Shown: positions 7,405 through 14,878 of the stretch, one piece after another
Layout of the letters: every line of letters starts with the position of its first letter
Position numbering within the stretch: position 1 is the stretch's first letter
Assembly: GCF_900624995.1 (NCBI RefSeq)
Contig: NZ_UYXQ01000040.1
Location: 1 to 32,264 of the forward strand
DNA from: Pseudomonas antarctica
GTDB lineage: Bacteria; Pseudomonadota; Gammaproteobacteria; Pseudomonadales; Pseudomonadaceae
DNA length: 32,264 bases
Reading direction: 5' to 3'
The notes under the pieces: generated by a model
What the model saw: only the letters and a program-made list of their open reading frames with translations
The model's database searches: none
Told to the model about the DNA's origin: nothing
Program-made: the position numbers and the translations under genes

Positions 7405-8151
7405 TCACTGCACCGGCAGAAAGTTCATCAACAACAAGCTCTGCGCGTAATTGAGCGCGACACGCCGGTAGCGCTCGTCGAGCATCTGGGCGAGCAGGTC
7501 CAGGCGCGCAACCACTTTGCCAAACTCAACGGCAAAACTTAAGTTGCTGCCCTCCTCCGATATCTCGTTGGAGAACAACAGCAATACGCCGTTGGCGTCC
7601 TGACGCTGGCTGAGCAGCCAAGTGGCTTTCTCGATATTGCGCGCGGCATTGCTGACAAATTGCGGGTTGATTGAGTCGGTTATATAAAACTGGGTGCGGC
7701 CGCCGTGCGCGGTCACGATCATGCTACCGATCGCATAGATAAACGCCCCGACCCGGTCGCCACGAAACTCCGGGCTCAACGAATAACTCAACGCAACCAA
7801 GTCACGACGGTCGCCCAACGCAGGCAAGGGTTGACGGTTCTCGATGGCCTGGCGGATCTCCCGCGCTGCGCTCACCGCATCCGGGTAACCCGATTGCCGC
7901 CACTGGTTGGGGTTGCGCAGGTAGAGCTTGTTCATCAGCAGGTACAGGCTTTTGAGGTTGTCGCGCATGCTCAGGGTCGCCATGCGGTCGACGCTGGTTT
8001 GAAAGAATTCATCGGGTTTGCCATCGCTGAACTGCCTGGCGATATCGCGGCTCTGTTGTTGGCTGCAACCGGTCCCACAGAACATAAATACCGCAGCAAA
8101 CAGCAGCGGCCATCGGGTAATAAAAGCAATTAACGTTCGATCCATCGGCAC
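7405..8151 (-). CDS. Hypothetical lipoprotein
   Basis: 248 residues. The N-terminus is a lipoprotein signal: basic MDR, hydrophobic ITRWPLLFAAVFMFC, then a lipobox-like GTGC followed by SQQQSRD, so the mature protein would be lipid-anchored at about Cys29. The remainder is mostly helical, with a stretch YSLSPEFRGDRVGAFIYAIGSMIVTAHGG and a C-terminal helix-rich part ending LLLMNFLPVQ. I do not know its function; the position suggests nothing specific. It diverges from the molybdenum hydroxylase operon across about 280 bases in which I see no clear promoter or RNA element. The Met at 8151 is followed by a second Met two codons later (8145); either could start. Confidence 0.75.
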   Translation of the reverse strand: MPMDRTLIAFITRWPLLFAAVFMFCGTGCSQQQSRDIARQFSDGKPDEFFQTSVDRMATLSMRDNLKSLYLLMNKLYLRNPNQWRQSGYPDAVSAAREIRQAIENRQPLPALGDRRDLVALSYSLSPEFRGDRVGAFIYAIGSMIVTAHGGRTQFYITDSINPQFVSNAARNIEKATWLLSQRQDANGVLLLFSNEISEEGSNLSFAVEFGKVVARLDLLAQMLDERYRRVALNYAQSLLLMNFLPVQ

Positions 8152-8431
8152 CGGGTCTGGCTGCTGTCCACGCGCAGAATGAGCGCGGTCGTGACAGGGA
8201 TAGATCAGAAGAATGAAAAAAAGTGCGGCGCGCAGGCGTAGATCAGCAAAGGACTACAGGTCGACGGCCATCGGCAGTGGTGCAATCCTGTTGAATACTT
8301 GCCTAATCCTCCGGACTTGTCGGCGATTGGATAGATAGGCCTTGCAGCGTGGTCTAGAGTTCAACGATGGGCGACTAATAGCCTGGCACTTATAAGAAAA
8401 GCCACACCAACCGTTGATCAGCAGGTGAACC

Positions 8432-8884
8432 ATGCAATTACGTATCAACCAAAAGGCCTACGAGGTCGATGCCGACGCGGACACACCACTCCTCTGGGTA
8501 ATCCGCGACGACCTGGGGCTGACCGGCACCAAGTACGGCTGCGGCCTGGCCCAGTGCGGTGCCTGCTCGGTGCTGGTGGACGGCAACGTGGTGCGCTCCT
8601 GCGTAACGCCGGTAGCAGGTGTGGTCGGCCGCGAGATCACTACCATTGAGGCGATTGAAGCCGATGACGTGGGCAAGCGCGTGGTCGCGGCCTGGGTCGA
8701 GCATCAAGTGGCGCAGTGCGGTTACTGCCAGTCCGGCCAGGTGATGGCCGCCACCGCGCTGCTCAAGCACACCCCGGCGCCCAGCGATGCACAGATTGAA
8801 GCGGCAATGGTCAACTTGTGCCGCTGCGGCACGTATAACGCGATCCGTACCGCCGTGCATGATTTGGCCAAGGAGCGCGTCTGA
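8432..8884 (+). CDS. Molybdenum hydroxylase 2Fe-2S subunit (isoquinoline 1-oxidoreductase alpha-like)
   Basis: Small iron-sulphur subunit that passes electrons from the molybdenum site to the cytochrome partner. The N-terminal plant-type ferredoxin domain carries CGLAQCGACSVLVDGNVVRSC (about residues 37-57), and the C-terminal helical domain binds the second cluster through CGYCQSGQ (about 97) and CRCG (about 130). The length of 150 residues is normal for IorA/CoxS-type subunits. The ATG at 8432 follows AGGTGA. Its stop overlaps the next start (TGATG), indicating translational coupling. It has no export signal and would be carried through the Tat pathway with the large subunit. It belongs with the following two genes; the substrate (an aldehyde or an N-heterocycle) cannot be read from the sequence. 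Confidence 0.92.
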   Translation: MQLRINQKAYEVDADADTPLLWVIRDDLGLTGTKYGCGLAQCGACSVLVDGNVVRSCVTPVAGVVGREITTIEAIEADDVGKRVVAAWVEHQVAQCGYCQSGQVMAATALLKHTPAPSDAQIEAAMVNLCRCGTYNAIRTAVHDLAKERV

Positions 8885-11121
8885 TGAGCACACCCAAGGC
8901 CTTCTTCGACGCGCCACTGAGCGAACCGGTCAACCTGTCGCGCCGACACTTTCTGGCCAGCACCGCCGTGGGCGCGCTGGTGATCGGCTTTGGCCTGCCC
9001 CTGGGCTCGGCCAGGGTTTACGCCGCCACGGCCAACCCGACAGAACGCGGCACCCAGGTGCCGGCGTTTCTGGAGATCCGCCCCGACGGCAGCGTGCGCC
9101 TGCTCAGCCCCTTCATGGAAGGCGGGCAAGGCACCCACACCGCGATGGCGCAGATTGTCGGTGAAGAGCTGGACGCCGACCCCGCCACCTTCATCGTCGA
9201 GGCCGCGCCGCCCGGCGAGGCGTATGTGGTGATGGAAAACGGTATGCGCATCACCGGCGGCAGCATGTCGGTGCGCATGAGCTACCCGACCATGCGCCGC
9301 CTCGGCGCCCTGGCCCGCGCGATGCTGCTGCAAGCCGGCGCCGAGCAGCTCGGTGTACCGGTGGCGCAGTTGACCACCCAACCCGGCCGCGTGGTGCATG
9401 CCGCGTCCGGTCGCTCGCTGGGCTACGGTGAACTGGCCGGGCGCGCCTTGGACATGCCGGTGCCCGATCCGGCCACCATCACCTTGCGCGACCCGAGCCA
9501 GTTCCGCTGGATCGGCAAGCCGGTGAAACGCCTGGATGCCTACGACAAATCCACCGGCAAGGCGCAATACAGCATCGACATCAAAGTCGACGGCATGCTC
9601 CACGCCGCCGTCCAGCATGCGCCACGCCTGGGCATGACCGTGGGCAGCCTGCGTAATCAGGCGCAGGTCGAAGCCATGAAAGGCGTGCACTCGGTGCATC
9701 AACTGCCCGGCGCCGTGGCCGTGGTTGCCGAACGCTGGTGGCACGCCAAGCGCGCGGTAGAAGCCCTACAAGTGGAATGGCTGGAAGCCGCTGCGGATTC
9801 GACCGTACGCGCGATGCCGGCGGATTTCTCCAGCGACAAATACCGCGACTTCCTCGCCGCCCAGCAAGGCCCGGCCCGCGACGATGAAAACGAAGGCGAT
9901 GTAGCCGGTGCGCTGGCAAACGCCAAAACCAAGGTCGAAGCCACCTACCATAACCAGTACGTCAACCACGCCCAGTTGGAGCCGCCGTCGGCATTGGCAC
10001 GCTTCAACCCCGACGGCACGCTGGAGGTCTGGCTGCCCAACCAAGCGCCGGATATGTTCCGCGCCGACATGGCCAAGCGCACCGGCCTCGACCCGGCGAA
10101 AATCACCCTGCACTCACCGCTGCTGGGCGGCTTTTTCGGCCGGCACTTTTTGTATGACTCGGCCAACCCTTACCCGCAGGCCATCGCGCTGGCCAAGGCC
10201 GTCGGCCGCCCGGTCAAGCTGATCTGGAGCCGTGAGGAAGAGTTCCTGCGCGACGTGCTGCGCCCGGTCGCGGTGGTTAAGTTCCGCGCGGCGCTGGACG
10301 CCCAAGGGTTGCCGCTGGCGATTGAAGCCGTAAGCGCCACCGAAGGCCCCAGCGAAGCCATTGCCGGCAAACAGGGCGAGAAACTCGACCCCACGGCCCT
10401 CGAAGGGCTGTCGGGCAAAAGCTACGCGATCCCCAACAAGCGCATTGCACAGATCTACGTCAAAGGCCCGACCATGCTCGGCTACTGGCGCTCGGTGGGC
10501 AATTCGCTGAATGACTTCTTCTACGAAGCGTTCCTCGATGAGCTGGCCGACAAAGGTGGGCACGACCCGTACGAGCTGCGCCTGCACTTGCTACGCGACA
10601 ACAAGCGGCTGACCACCCTGCTGCAAGCGGTGGGCGAGTTGTCAGGCGGCTGGAAGCGTGGCCCCTACACCGCAGAAGACGGCAGCCGCCGCGCGCGTGG
10701 CGTGGCCATGGCGTCACCGTTCGGCTCCCACGCTGCCGTGGTCGCCGAAGTGTCGATCGAAAACGGCCAGGTCAAGGTGCACCACATCTGGGAAGCCATC
10801 GACTCGGGCAGCATCGTCAACCCGGCGATCATCGAAGCGCAGGTCAATGGCGCCGTAGCACTGGGCTTGTCGCAAACCTTGCTGGAGGAAGCGGTGTACG
10901 TCGACGGCAAACCACGGGCGCGCAACTACGACCTGTACCCGATCCTGCCTATGTCGCGAATGGCGCAGGTGCACGTGAAGATCGTCGAGAGTGGCGAAAA
11001 AATGGGCGGTATCGGTGAACCACCACTGCCCGCCGTGGCGCCGGCCGTGGCCAATGCGGTGGCGCACCTCACCGGCCAGCGCATCCGCAGCCTGCCTTTG
11101 AGCCGATACACTTTCGCCTGA
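8884..11121 (+). CDS. Molybdopterin-binding large subunit, xanthine dehydrogenase/IorB family
   Basis: Catalytic subunit of a periplasmic molybdenum hydroxylase that oxidises aldehydes or hydroxylates N-heterocycles with water as the oxygen source. The 745 residues start with a Tat signal: SRRHFLASTAVGALVIGFGLP and a cleavage region near residue 43. Family motifs include EGGQGTHTAMAQIVGEE, MRITGGSMSVRMSY, LGGFFGRHFLYD (a slightly altered form of the usual GGGFGRR) and, near the C-terminus, MGGIGEPPLPAVAPAVANAV, in which the Glu (about 712) is the catalytic base of the family. Two molybdopterin-binding halves of the IorB type are present in one chain, without cytochrome domains, unlike NicB. 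It is coupled to the 2Fe-2S gene and followed 16 bases later by the tri-haem cytochrome, so the complex is probably alpha-beta-cytochrome. No molybdopterin-insertion chaperone gene is present in the window. Confidence 0.92.
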   Translation: MSTPKAFFDAPLSEPVNLSRRHFLASTAVGALVIGFGLPLGSARVYAATANPTERGTQVPAFLEIRPDGSVRLLSPFMEGGQGTHTAMAQIVGEELDADPATFIVEAAPPGEAYVVMENGMRITGGSMSVRMSYPTMRRLGALARAMLLQAGAEQLGVPVAQLTTQPGRVVHAASGRSLGYGELAGRALDMPVPDPATITLRDPSQFRWIGKPVKRLDAYDKSTGKAQYSIDIKVDGMLHAAVQHAPRLGMTVGSLRNQAQVEAMKGVHSVHQLPGAVAVVAERWWHAKRAVEALQVEWLEAAADSTVRAMPADFSSDKYRDFLAAQQGPARDDENEGDVAGALANAKTKVEATYHNQYVNHAQLEPPSALARFNPDGTLEVWLPNQAPDMFRADMAKRTGLDPAKITLHSPLLGGFFGRHFLYDSANPYPQAIALAKAVGRPVKLIWSREEEFLRDVLRPVAVVKFRAALDAQGLPLAIEAVSATEGPSEAIAGKQGEKLDPTALEGLSGKSYAIPNKRIAQIYVKGPTMLGYWRSVGNSLNDFFYEAFLDELADKGGHDPYELRLHLLRDNKRLTTLLQAVGELSGGWKRGPYTAEDGSRRARGVAMASPFGSHAAVVAEVSIENGQVKVHHIWEAIDSGSIVNPAIIEAQVNGAVALGLSQTLLEEAVYVDGKPRARNYDLYPILPMSRMAQVHVKIVESGEKMGGIGEPPLPAVAPAVANAVAHLTGQRIRSLPLSRYTFA

Positions 11122-11137
11122 CCGACAAGGAACGCGC

Positions 11138-12478
11138 ATGAACAACCGCCGATTCGCAAGAACCGCAGGCTGGCTGGTGCTGGCCGGCGCGGTCGCAGCA
11201 GGCGTACTGGCCTGGTACGTCACCCGCCAGCCCGCCTCGCCTTTTGAGCAACAACCCGCCGCCAAAGCGGACCCGGCACTGGTCAGCCGCGGCGAGTACG
11301 TCGCCCGCGTCAGCGACTGCGTGGCCTGCCACAGTTTGCCGGGCAAGACGCCGTTCGCTGGCGGCCTGGAAATGGCCACGCCGTTGGGCGCGATTCACGC
11401 CACCAACATCACGCCCGACCGCAACACCGGCATCGGCGCCTACACCGCGGCCGACTTCGACCGTGCGGTGCGCCACGGCGTCGCGCCGGGTGGGCGCAGG
11501 CTTTACCCGGCCATGCCCTACCCGTCTTACGCCAAGCTCAGCGATGACGACATGCGTGCGCTGTACGCGTTTTTCATGCAGGGCGTGGAGCCGGCCAATC
11601 AGCCCAACATCGAAAGCAGCATTCCCTGGCCGCTGAATATGCGCTGGCCTATCGCCCTGTGGAACGGCGTGTTCGCACCCAACGCCACCTACGCGGCCAA
11701 ACCCGCCCAGGACGCGCTGTGGAACCGTGGCGCCTACATCGTCCAAGGCCCCGGCCATTGCGGCAGTTGCCACACGCCGCGCGGCCTGGCCTTCAACGAG
11801 AGGGCACTGGACGAGTCCGGCGCGCCCTACCTGGCTGGCGCTCTGCTCGATGGCTGGTATGCACCGAGCTTGCGCCAGGACCACAACACCGGGCTGGGGC
11901 GCTGGAGCGAGGACGAGATCGTGCGGTTCCTCAAGACCGGACGCAACCAGCATGCGGTGGTCTATGGCTCGATGACCGAGGCGTTCAATAACTCCACGCA
12001 GTTCATGAGCGATGAGGATTTGAACGCCATCGCCCGCTACCTCAAGTCTCTGCCCGGCGACCCGCAGCGCGACGGTTCGCCGTGGCAGTATCAGGCGGCC
12101 ACCGCGCGCGCGGACACCCCTGGTGCCCACACCTACGCAACCCGCTGCGCGTCCTGCCATGGCCTGGACGGCAAGGGCCAGCCGGAGTGGATGCCGCCTC
12201 TGGCGGGCGCCACCTCAGCACTGGCCAAGGAAAACGCCTCGGCGATCAACATCACGCTCAATGGCTCACAACGTATCGTGACCGCCGGTGTACCGGACGC
12301 CTACCGTATGCCGGCGTTTCGGGAGCAATTGTCGGATGCGGAAATCGCGCAGGTGCTGACTTACGTGCGTGGTACGTGGGGCAACAACGGCGGTGCAGTC
12401 GATGCAGCGGCGGTGAACACGCTGCGCGGGCACACCGACCCGGCGAGCAGCAGCCCGATTATTCTGCATATGCGTTAA
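11138..12478 (+). CDS. Membrane-anchored tri-haem cytochrome c (electron acceptor of the molybdenum hydroxylase)
   Basis: The 446 residues begin with a hydrophobic signal/anchor (TAGWLVLAGAVAAGVLAWYV) and contain three CxxCH haem sites: CVACH (about 61), CGSCH (about 207) and CASCH (about 337). Candidate Met ligands are in YPAMPYPSY, YGSMTEAF and YRMPAFREQ. This three-domain design is that of the cytochrome subunits of alcohol and aldehyde dehydrogenases, delivering electrons to the respiratory chain in the periplasm. AAGGA lies seven bases before the ATG. It is the last gene of the operon, with a hairpin-rich repeat just past its stop codon. Confidence 0.92.
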   Translation: MNNRRFARTAGWLVLAGAVAAGVLAWYVTRQPASPFEQQPAAKADPALVSRGEYVARVSDCVACHSLPGKTPFAGGLEMATPLGAIHATNITPDRNTGIGAYTAADFDRAVRHGVAPGGRRLYPAMPYPSYAKLSDDDMRALYAFFMQGVEPANQPNIESSIPWPLNMRWPIALWNGVFAPNATYAAKPAQDALWNRGAYIVQGPGHCGSCHTPRGLAFNERALDESGAPYLAGALLDGWYAPSLRQDHNTGLGRWSEDEIVRFLKTGRNQHAVVYGSMTEAFNNSTQFMSDEDLNAIARYLKSLPGDPQRDGSPWQYQAATARADTPGAHTYATRCASCHGLDGKGQPEWMPPLAGATSALAKENASAINITLNGSQRIVTAGVPDAYRMPAFREQLSDAEIAQVLTYVRGTWGNNGGAVDAAAVNTLRGHTDPASSSPIILHMR

Positions 12479-12490
12479 GGCCTGGATCGC

Positions 12491-12614
12491 AGATCGTTCC
12501 CACGCTCCGCGTGGGAATGGCGCCCGTGACGCTCGCCGAATTCAAAACGTGCGTGGGCTGGCGGGACGCGGAGCGTCCCAGGAGGCATTCCCACGCAGAG
12601 CGTAGGAACGATCT
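12491..12614. repeat. Nested palindromic intergenic element
   Basis: The outer arms AGATCGTTCCCACGCTC (12491-12507) and GAGCGTAGGAACGATCT (12598-12614) match at 16 of 17 positions. Three hairpins are nested or adjacent: TTCCCACGC-tcc-GCGTGGGAA (12497-12517, perfect), GGGACGC-gga-GCGTCCC (12563-12579, perfect) and TTCCCACGC-aga-GCGTAGGAA (12588-12608, one mismatch). It resembles the multi-hairpin dispersed elements common in P. fluorescens genomes. It begins 13 bases after the cytochrome stop and may double as a transcription end. Confidence 0.7.
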
Positions 12615-12740
12615 GATTAGTGGTATTGGGTCATGGTTTGTAAAGGGCCAGCAGGGCGTGTCGCTTTAAATTGCAGGACGTTTCCTAGACAATCTCTGCC
12701 GCCTTGTGCCTGTTGGAATCGATGGCTAGTCTGCGATCCG

Positions 12741-12938
12741 TCACTGCTTATCAGTGATCGGGTTTAGTCGCTCGGGTCTTACATGGTGCATGGTCCTCCA
12801 TGAAGTTTTATGGTGGCTGTGCGTAGGGCACCTTCGGGTGCGCCGGTTTTCCATGTGACCGGTCGACTAACCTGCGTACAGCCGCCACCCAACGTTTAGT
12901 CGCGACGGGTGTCAGCTCCAACCATGTGGAGTTACACC
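12741..12938 (+). ncRNA. Structured 5' leader of the DUF6124-like gene (candidate cis-regulatory RNA)
   Basis: Base pairing read by eye, in order. TCACTG (12741-12746) pairs with CAGTGA (12752-12757). CATGG (12789-12793) pairs with CCATG (12798-12802). A 13-bp outer stem pairs TGGTGGCTGTGCG (12811-12823) with CGTACAGCCGCCA (12875-12887), with two G-U pairs. Inside it are GCACC-TTCG-GGTGC (12828-12841), a UUCG tetraloop hairpin, and CCGGT/ACCGG (12843-12862). CGACTAA (12864-12870) remains free in the junction and is complementary to TTAGTCG on both sides of the outer stem (12764-12770 and 12896-12902). The last hairpin covers the ribosome-binding site. The arrangement is too ordered for a plain leader. 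I do not recognise it as a named riboswitch; similar leaders before related Pseudomonas genes seem familiar, but this is from memory. Confidence 0.6.
12908..12938 (+). promoter_or_regulatory. Ribosome-binding site sequestered in a hairpin
   Basis: GGTGT (12908-12912) pairs with ACACC (12934-12938) and CTCCA (12916-12920) with TGGAG (12927-12931), giving a ten-pair interrupted stem with a six-base loop. The Shine-Dalgarno GGAG (12928-12931) is inside the stem, and the start codon follows the stem immediately. This decides the start at 12939 and suggests translational control. Confidence 0.65.
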
Positions 12939-13241
12939 ATGAAAAAAGTCGTCCCCGATCCACCCCGCAACACCATTAAAGACCGCGCCGCCTTCAACCG
13001 CGCCATCGATCATTACCTGCCCACACAAGGTGTTCAAATCGAAGACCTCAGCTTCGAAGACGCCCTGCTCTACACCTCAAGCTTGCTCGACAGCGCTTCG
13101 GCCACAACACTCAATTGCAGTGAGCTGCTGCCTAGCCCCGAGCGGGCGAAGATTCTGGCTGTGTGGCATTTGCTGGAAATGGCCAAGACCACCGTGGACC
13201 GCTCTATTGAGTGCCTGAACCCCGCAAAAACGCCTGCCTGA
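12939..13241 (+). CDS. Small DUF6124-like protein
   Basis: The start chosen is the ATG at 12939, seven bases after GGAG, giving 100 residues beginning MKKVVPDPPRNT; a longer frame from 12909 would run through the ribosome-binding hairpin. The body shows the pattern known to me for Pseudomonas DUF6124 proteins: an MKKxxPDPP start, LSFEDALLYTSSLLDSAS, then a helical stretch LAVWHLLEMAKTTVDRSIECL. It is small, soluble and probably all-helical, with no enzyme motif and no signal peptide; function is unknown. The gene stands alone, with the structured leader upstream and a palindrome just downstream, and it marks the border between the metabolic genes and the toxin region read on the other strand. 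Confidence 0.75.
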   Translation: MKKVVPDPPRNTIKDRAAFNRAIDHYLPTQGVQIEDLSFEDALLYTSSLLDSASATTLNCSELLPSPERAKILAVWHLLEMAKTTVDRSIECLNPAKTPA

Positions 13242-13254
13242 ACACGGCAAAAAC

Positions 13255-13282
13255 TGTGGGGGCTGGCTTGCCTGCTCCCACA
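13255..13282. repeat. Short dispersed palindrome after the DUF6124-like gene
   Basis: TGTGGGGGC (13255-13263) and GCTCCCACA (13274-13282) pair at eight of nine positions around the loop TGGCTTGCCT. It begins 13 bases past the stop codon and resembles the element at 1232-1275. It could act as a terminator, though no T run follows. Confidence 0.5.
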
Positions 13283-13329
13283 TGAGTCCACGTTAAACTT
13301 TACTTGGGTATTGCCCTCTCACGCACAGG

Positions 13330-13575
13330 CTAGGATTTGAACCGATCAGGTAAGTAATCCTGCCTCACCATCTCTTTCAATACCTCAGTGACACCTGCAA
13401 GAAAGTAAGAAAGTTCCTCCTTCGACTCGCAAACTGTCATATCGGCAATCTCAGAATCGCTATAGTTCTCCATAACAATTTTTAGGCAATCAGCAAACAC
13501 CATCAGTTCACCTTCTGACACTTTCAAGTCAAACAGCGTGACAGTGGCAATACACTCTTTACTCAAAATATCCAT
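13330..13575 (-). CDS. Small protein of unknown function, copy 1 of a paralogous pair
   Basis: 81 residues from the ATG at 13575 (three codons more if a GTG at 13584 is used). Acidic, helical and soluble, with FADCLKIVMENY, MTVCESKEELSYFLAGV and the ending YLPDRFK. It is about 76% identical to the protein at 14455-14700, and nearly all differences are conservative (K/R, D/E, L/V, S/T), which suggests that both are still under selection. No family is recognised. The size, acidity and position among displaced toxin/immunity modules downstream of cdiA make an immunity-type role possible, but no toxin is next to it. The 80 bases upstream are also duplicated, including a palindromic element. Confidence 0.65.
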   Translation of the reverse strand: MDILSKECIATVTLFDLKVSEGELMVFADCLKIVMENYSDSEIADMTVCESKEELSYFLAGVTEVLKEMVRQDYLPDRFKS

Positions 13576-13599
13576 AAACACCACTTAGACTCACAGCAG

Positions 13600-13659
13600 A
13601 AAAGCAACAAATTTATTGGGTCGAACATAATCAAAAAATCAAATAAATCCTTCCCTTTT
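13600..13659. repeat. Palindromic element A (degenerate GGGnACA...ATTTATT type)
   Basis: AAAAGCAACAAATTTATT (13600-13617) is roughly inverted at AAATAAATCCTTCCCTTTT (13641-13659). It is a diverged copy of the element at 14725-14783 and stands at the same place, just upstream of the small paralogous gene. Confidence 0.5.
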
Positions 13660-13690
13660 TCTCTTCCTTTTCTCTTCTACTTTTCCACTA

Positions 13691-13721
13691 TAAGAAACCC
13701 AGCTGCTGGCTGGGTTTCTTA
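13691..13721 (-). terminator. Rho-independent terminator of the 184-residue gene
   Basis: TAAGAAACCCAGC (13691-13703) and GCTGGGTTTCTTA (13709-13721) form a perfect 13-bp stem with a 5-base loop. On the minus strand it starts nine bases past the stop codon of the gene at 13730, and the stem ends in a T-rich side. Confidence 0.7.
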
Positions 13722-13729
13722 CAGAATGA

Positions 13730-14281
13730 CTACTTACTTCCTTGCGCTATCATCAGTGCTCTACCAATCATATCGGAGGTAATGTAAGGCACGAACCCGA
13801 GCCTATCGCCCTTCTCAAAACTCTTCTTGTATTCGTCCAAACCTCCACTATCACCGGCTATTGCCAGAGCTGCCAGATGCTGGAGGGGCATTGCACCCTT
13901 AACATCGGTTGGCAGCTCTCTATAAATCTTCAACCCCTCGTCAATATTCTGAGAGCGAGCCCAAGATGCAGCCTTTTCAGAAAGCCTAACGACATCATCA
14001 GTAGAAAAAACAGACAACTTCTCCGGTGCTTCATTGCTAACGATAATCGGCGCATGACTGCCCCTATCACCCGATATAAAGGAAACAGCATCCGAAAATT
14101 CTGTGGACGACACGGAGGACATAAGCAAAACCCGAAAATGATCCGAGCGCTTACCCACCGATGGAATAATCTGAAGTTGAACCCCTCCGATATCGGTGAC
14201 GCAAAAATAATCACCAACCTCATCCTTGCCACAGGTCCAGCCCTGCTCCTTCAAAATTGCAACAACATCTTTTTCTTTCAT
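13730..14281 (-). CDS. Putative orphan immunity protein (about 184 aa)
   Basis: Cytoplasmic protein without signal or membrane segments. The start chosen is the ATG at 14281; the GTG one codon earlier is also possible. The N-terminal half looks alpha/beta (VVAILKEQGWTCG, GDYFCVTDIGGVQLQIIPSVGKRSDHFRVLLMSS) and the C-terminal half helical (LSEKAASWARSQNIDEGLKIYRELP, LQHLAALAIAG). I cannot name the family. The reason to call it immunity is context: the ATG overlaps, as TGATG, the stop of a frame whose last residues look like a toxin C-terminus (14281-14334). The gene lies downstream of cdiA, is more AT-rich than the flanking chromosome, and ends in its own strong terminator. Its toxin is otherwise lost, so it would now protect only against siblings that still carry that toxin. 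Confidence 0.6.
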   Translation of the reverse strand: MKEKDVVAILKEQGWTCGKDEVGDYFCVTDIGGVQLQIIPSVGKRSDHFRVLLMSSVSSTEFSDAVSFISGDRGSHAPIIVSNEAPEKLSVFSTDDVVRLSEKAASWARSQNIDEGLKIYRELPTDVKGAMPLQHLAALAIAGDSGGLDEYKKSFEKGDRLGFVPYITSDMIGRALMIAQGSK

Positions 14282-14334
14282 CACTTGGCCCCGGGGAAAT
14301 TCATAACCTCAATAGGAATACCGTTAGAGTGGAA
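14281..14334 (-). pseudogene. C-terminal remnant of a lost toxin (last ~17 codons)
   Basis: The minus strand reads FHSNGIPIEVMNFPGAK and then TGA, overlapping the next ATG by one base. The ending resembles the last residues of CdiA/polymorphic toxin C-terminal domains, which are typically coupled to their immunity gene in this way. Upstream the frame runs into palindromic element B and a TAG, so everything else is gone. The assignment rests on position and residue pattern only. Confidence 0.5.
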
Positions 14335-14413
14335 ATAGGAGTCAGACTACCATTCACATGTTTCAAAGAGCAATTTTGATTACCTTTACAAAACCGTAGT
14401 CTGCCCCCTATTT
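14333..14413. repeat. Palindromic element B (AAATAGGnGnCAGACTAC ends)
   Basis: AAATAGGAGTCAGACTAC (14333-14350) is inverted at GTAGTCTGCCCCCTATTT (14396-14413), matching at 16 of 18 positions and enclosing about 45 bases. It begins exactly where the toxin remnant loses its frame, so its insertion or a recombination at it probably removed the toxin. From memory, ends of this type occur near REP-associated tyrosine transposases in Pseudomonas. Confidence 0.6.
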
Positions 14414-14454
14414 CGTGCCTGAACACCGGAGCGAATAGCCCTCCCACCCAGCCG

Positions 14455-14700
14455 CTAGGCTTTAAACCGATCAGGCAAATATTCCTGCCTCTCCATCTCT
14501 CTCACGACATCCGTCACCCCGGACAGAAAGTAAGACAGCTCTTGCTTAGATTCACACACAGTCATCTCGGCAATCTGAGATTCGGTGTAGTGCTCCATCA
14601 CAATTCTCATGCAGTCGGCAAACACCATCAGTTCGCTCTCCGACACCCTCACATCAAACAGCGTGACGCTGGCAATGCTCTCTTTACTCAAAATATCCAT
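14455..14700 (-). CDS. Small protein of unknown function, copy 2 of a paralogous pair
   Basis: Paralogue of the gene at 13330-13575 with the same length and start context (GTG GTG TTT ATG; ATG chosen) and the same ending YLPDRFK. It reads FADCMRIVMEHY and MTVCESKQELSYFLSGV. The two copies flank the 184-residue putative immunity gene, and the duplicated unit includes the upstream palindromic element, so a segment of about 340 bases was duplicated. Function is unknown; see copy 1 for the reasoning on an immunity-type role. Confidence 0.65.
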   Translation of the reverse strand: MDILSKESIASVTLFDVRVSESELMVFADCMRIVMEHYTESQIAEMTVCESKQELSYFLSGVTDVVREMERQEYLPDRFKA

Positions 14701-14724
14701 AAACACCACTTAGATGCATAGCAG

Positions 14725-14783
14725 AAAGGGAACACATTTATTTGGCCGAACACAATCAAAAAACCAAATGAATTTGTCCCTTT
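14725..14783. repeat. Palindromic element C (GGGnACA...ATTTATT type)
   Basis: AAAGGGAACACATTTATTTG (14725-14744) is imperfectly inverted at CAAATGAATTTGTCCCTTT (14765-14783). The ends resemble the GGGGACAGATTTATTT motif often seen near REP-associated transposases. It lies 25 bases upstream of the start of paralogue copy 2. Confidence 0.55.
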
Positions 14784-14878
14784 TTCCCCGCCTGAATAAC
14801 CGAGCAAAGCCAAACAGATAGCCTCGCCCTTTCTAGTCCGCTTTCACAGATACTTTTTGATATAAGACTTTTTATCAA

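Noticed and set aside
13742..14338. 198-codon plus-strand frame over the 184-residue gene
   Set aside because: The minus-strand frame has better protein-like composition, a terminator and coupling to an upstream stop; the plus frame has no ribosome-binding site.
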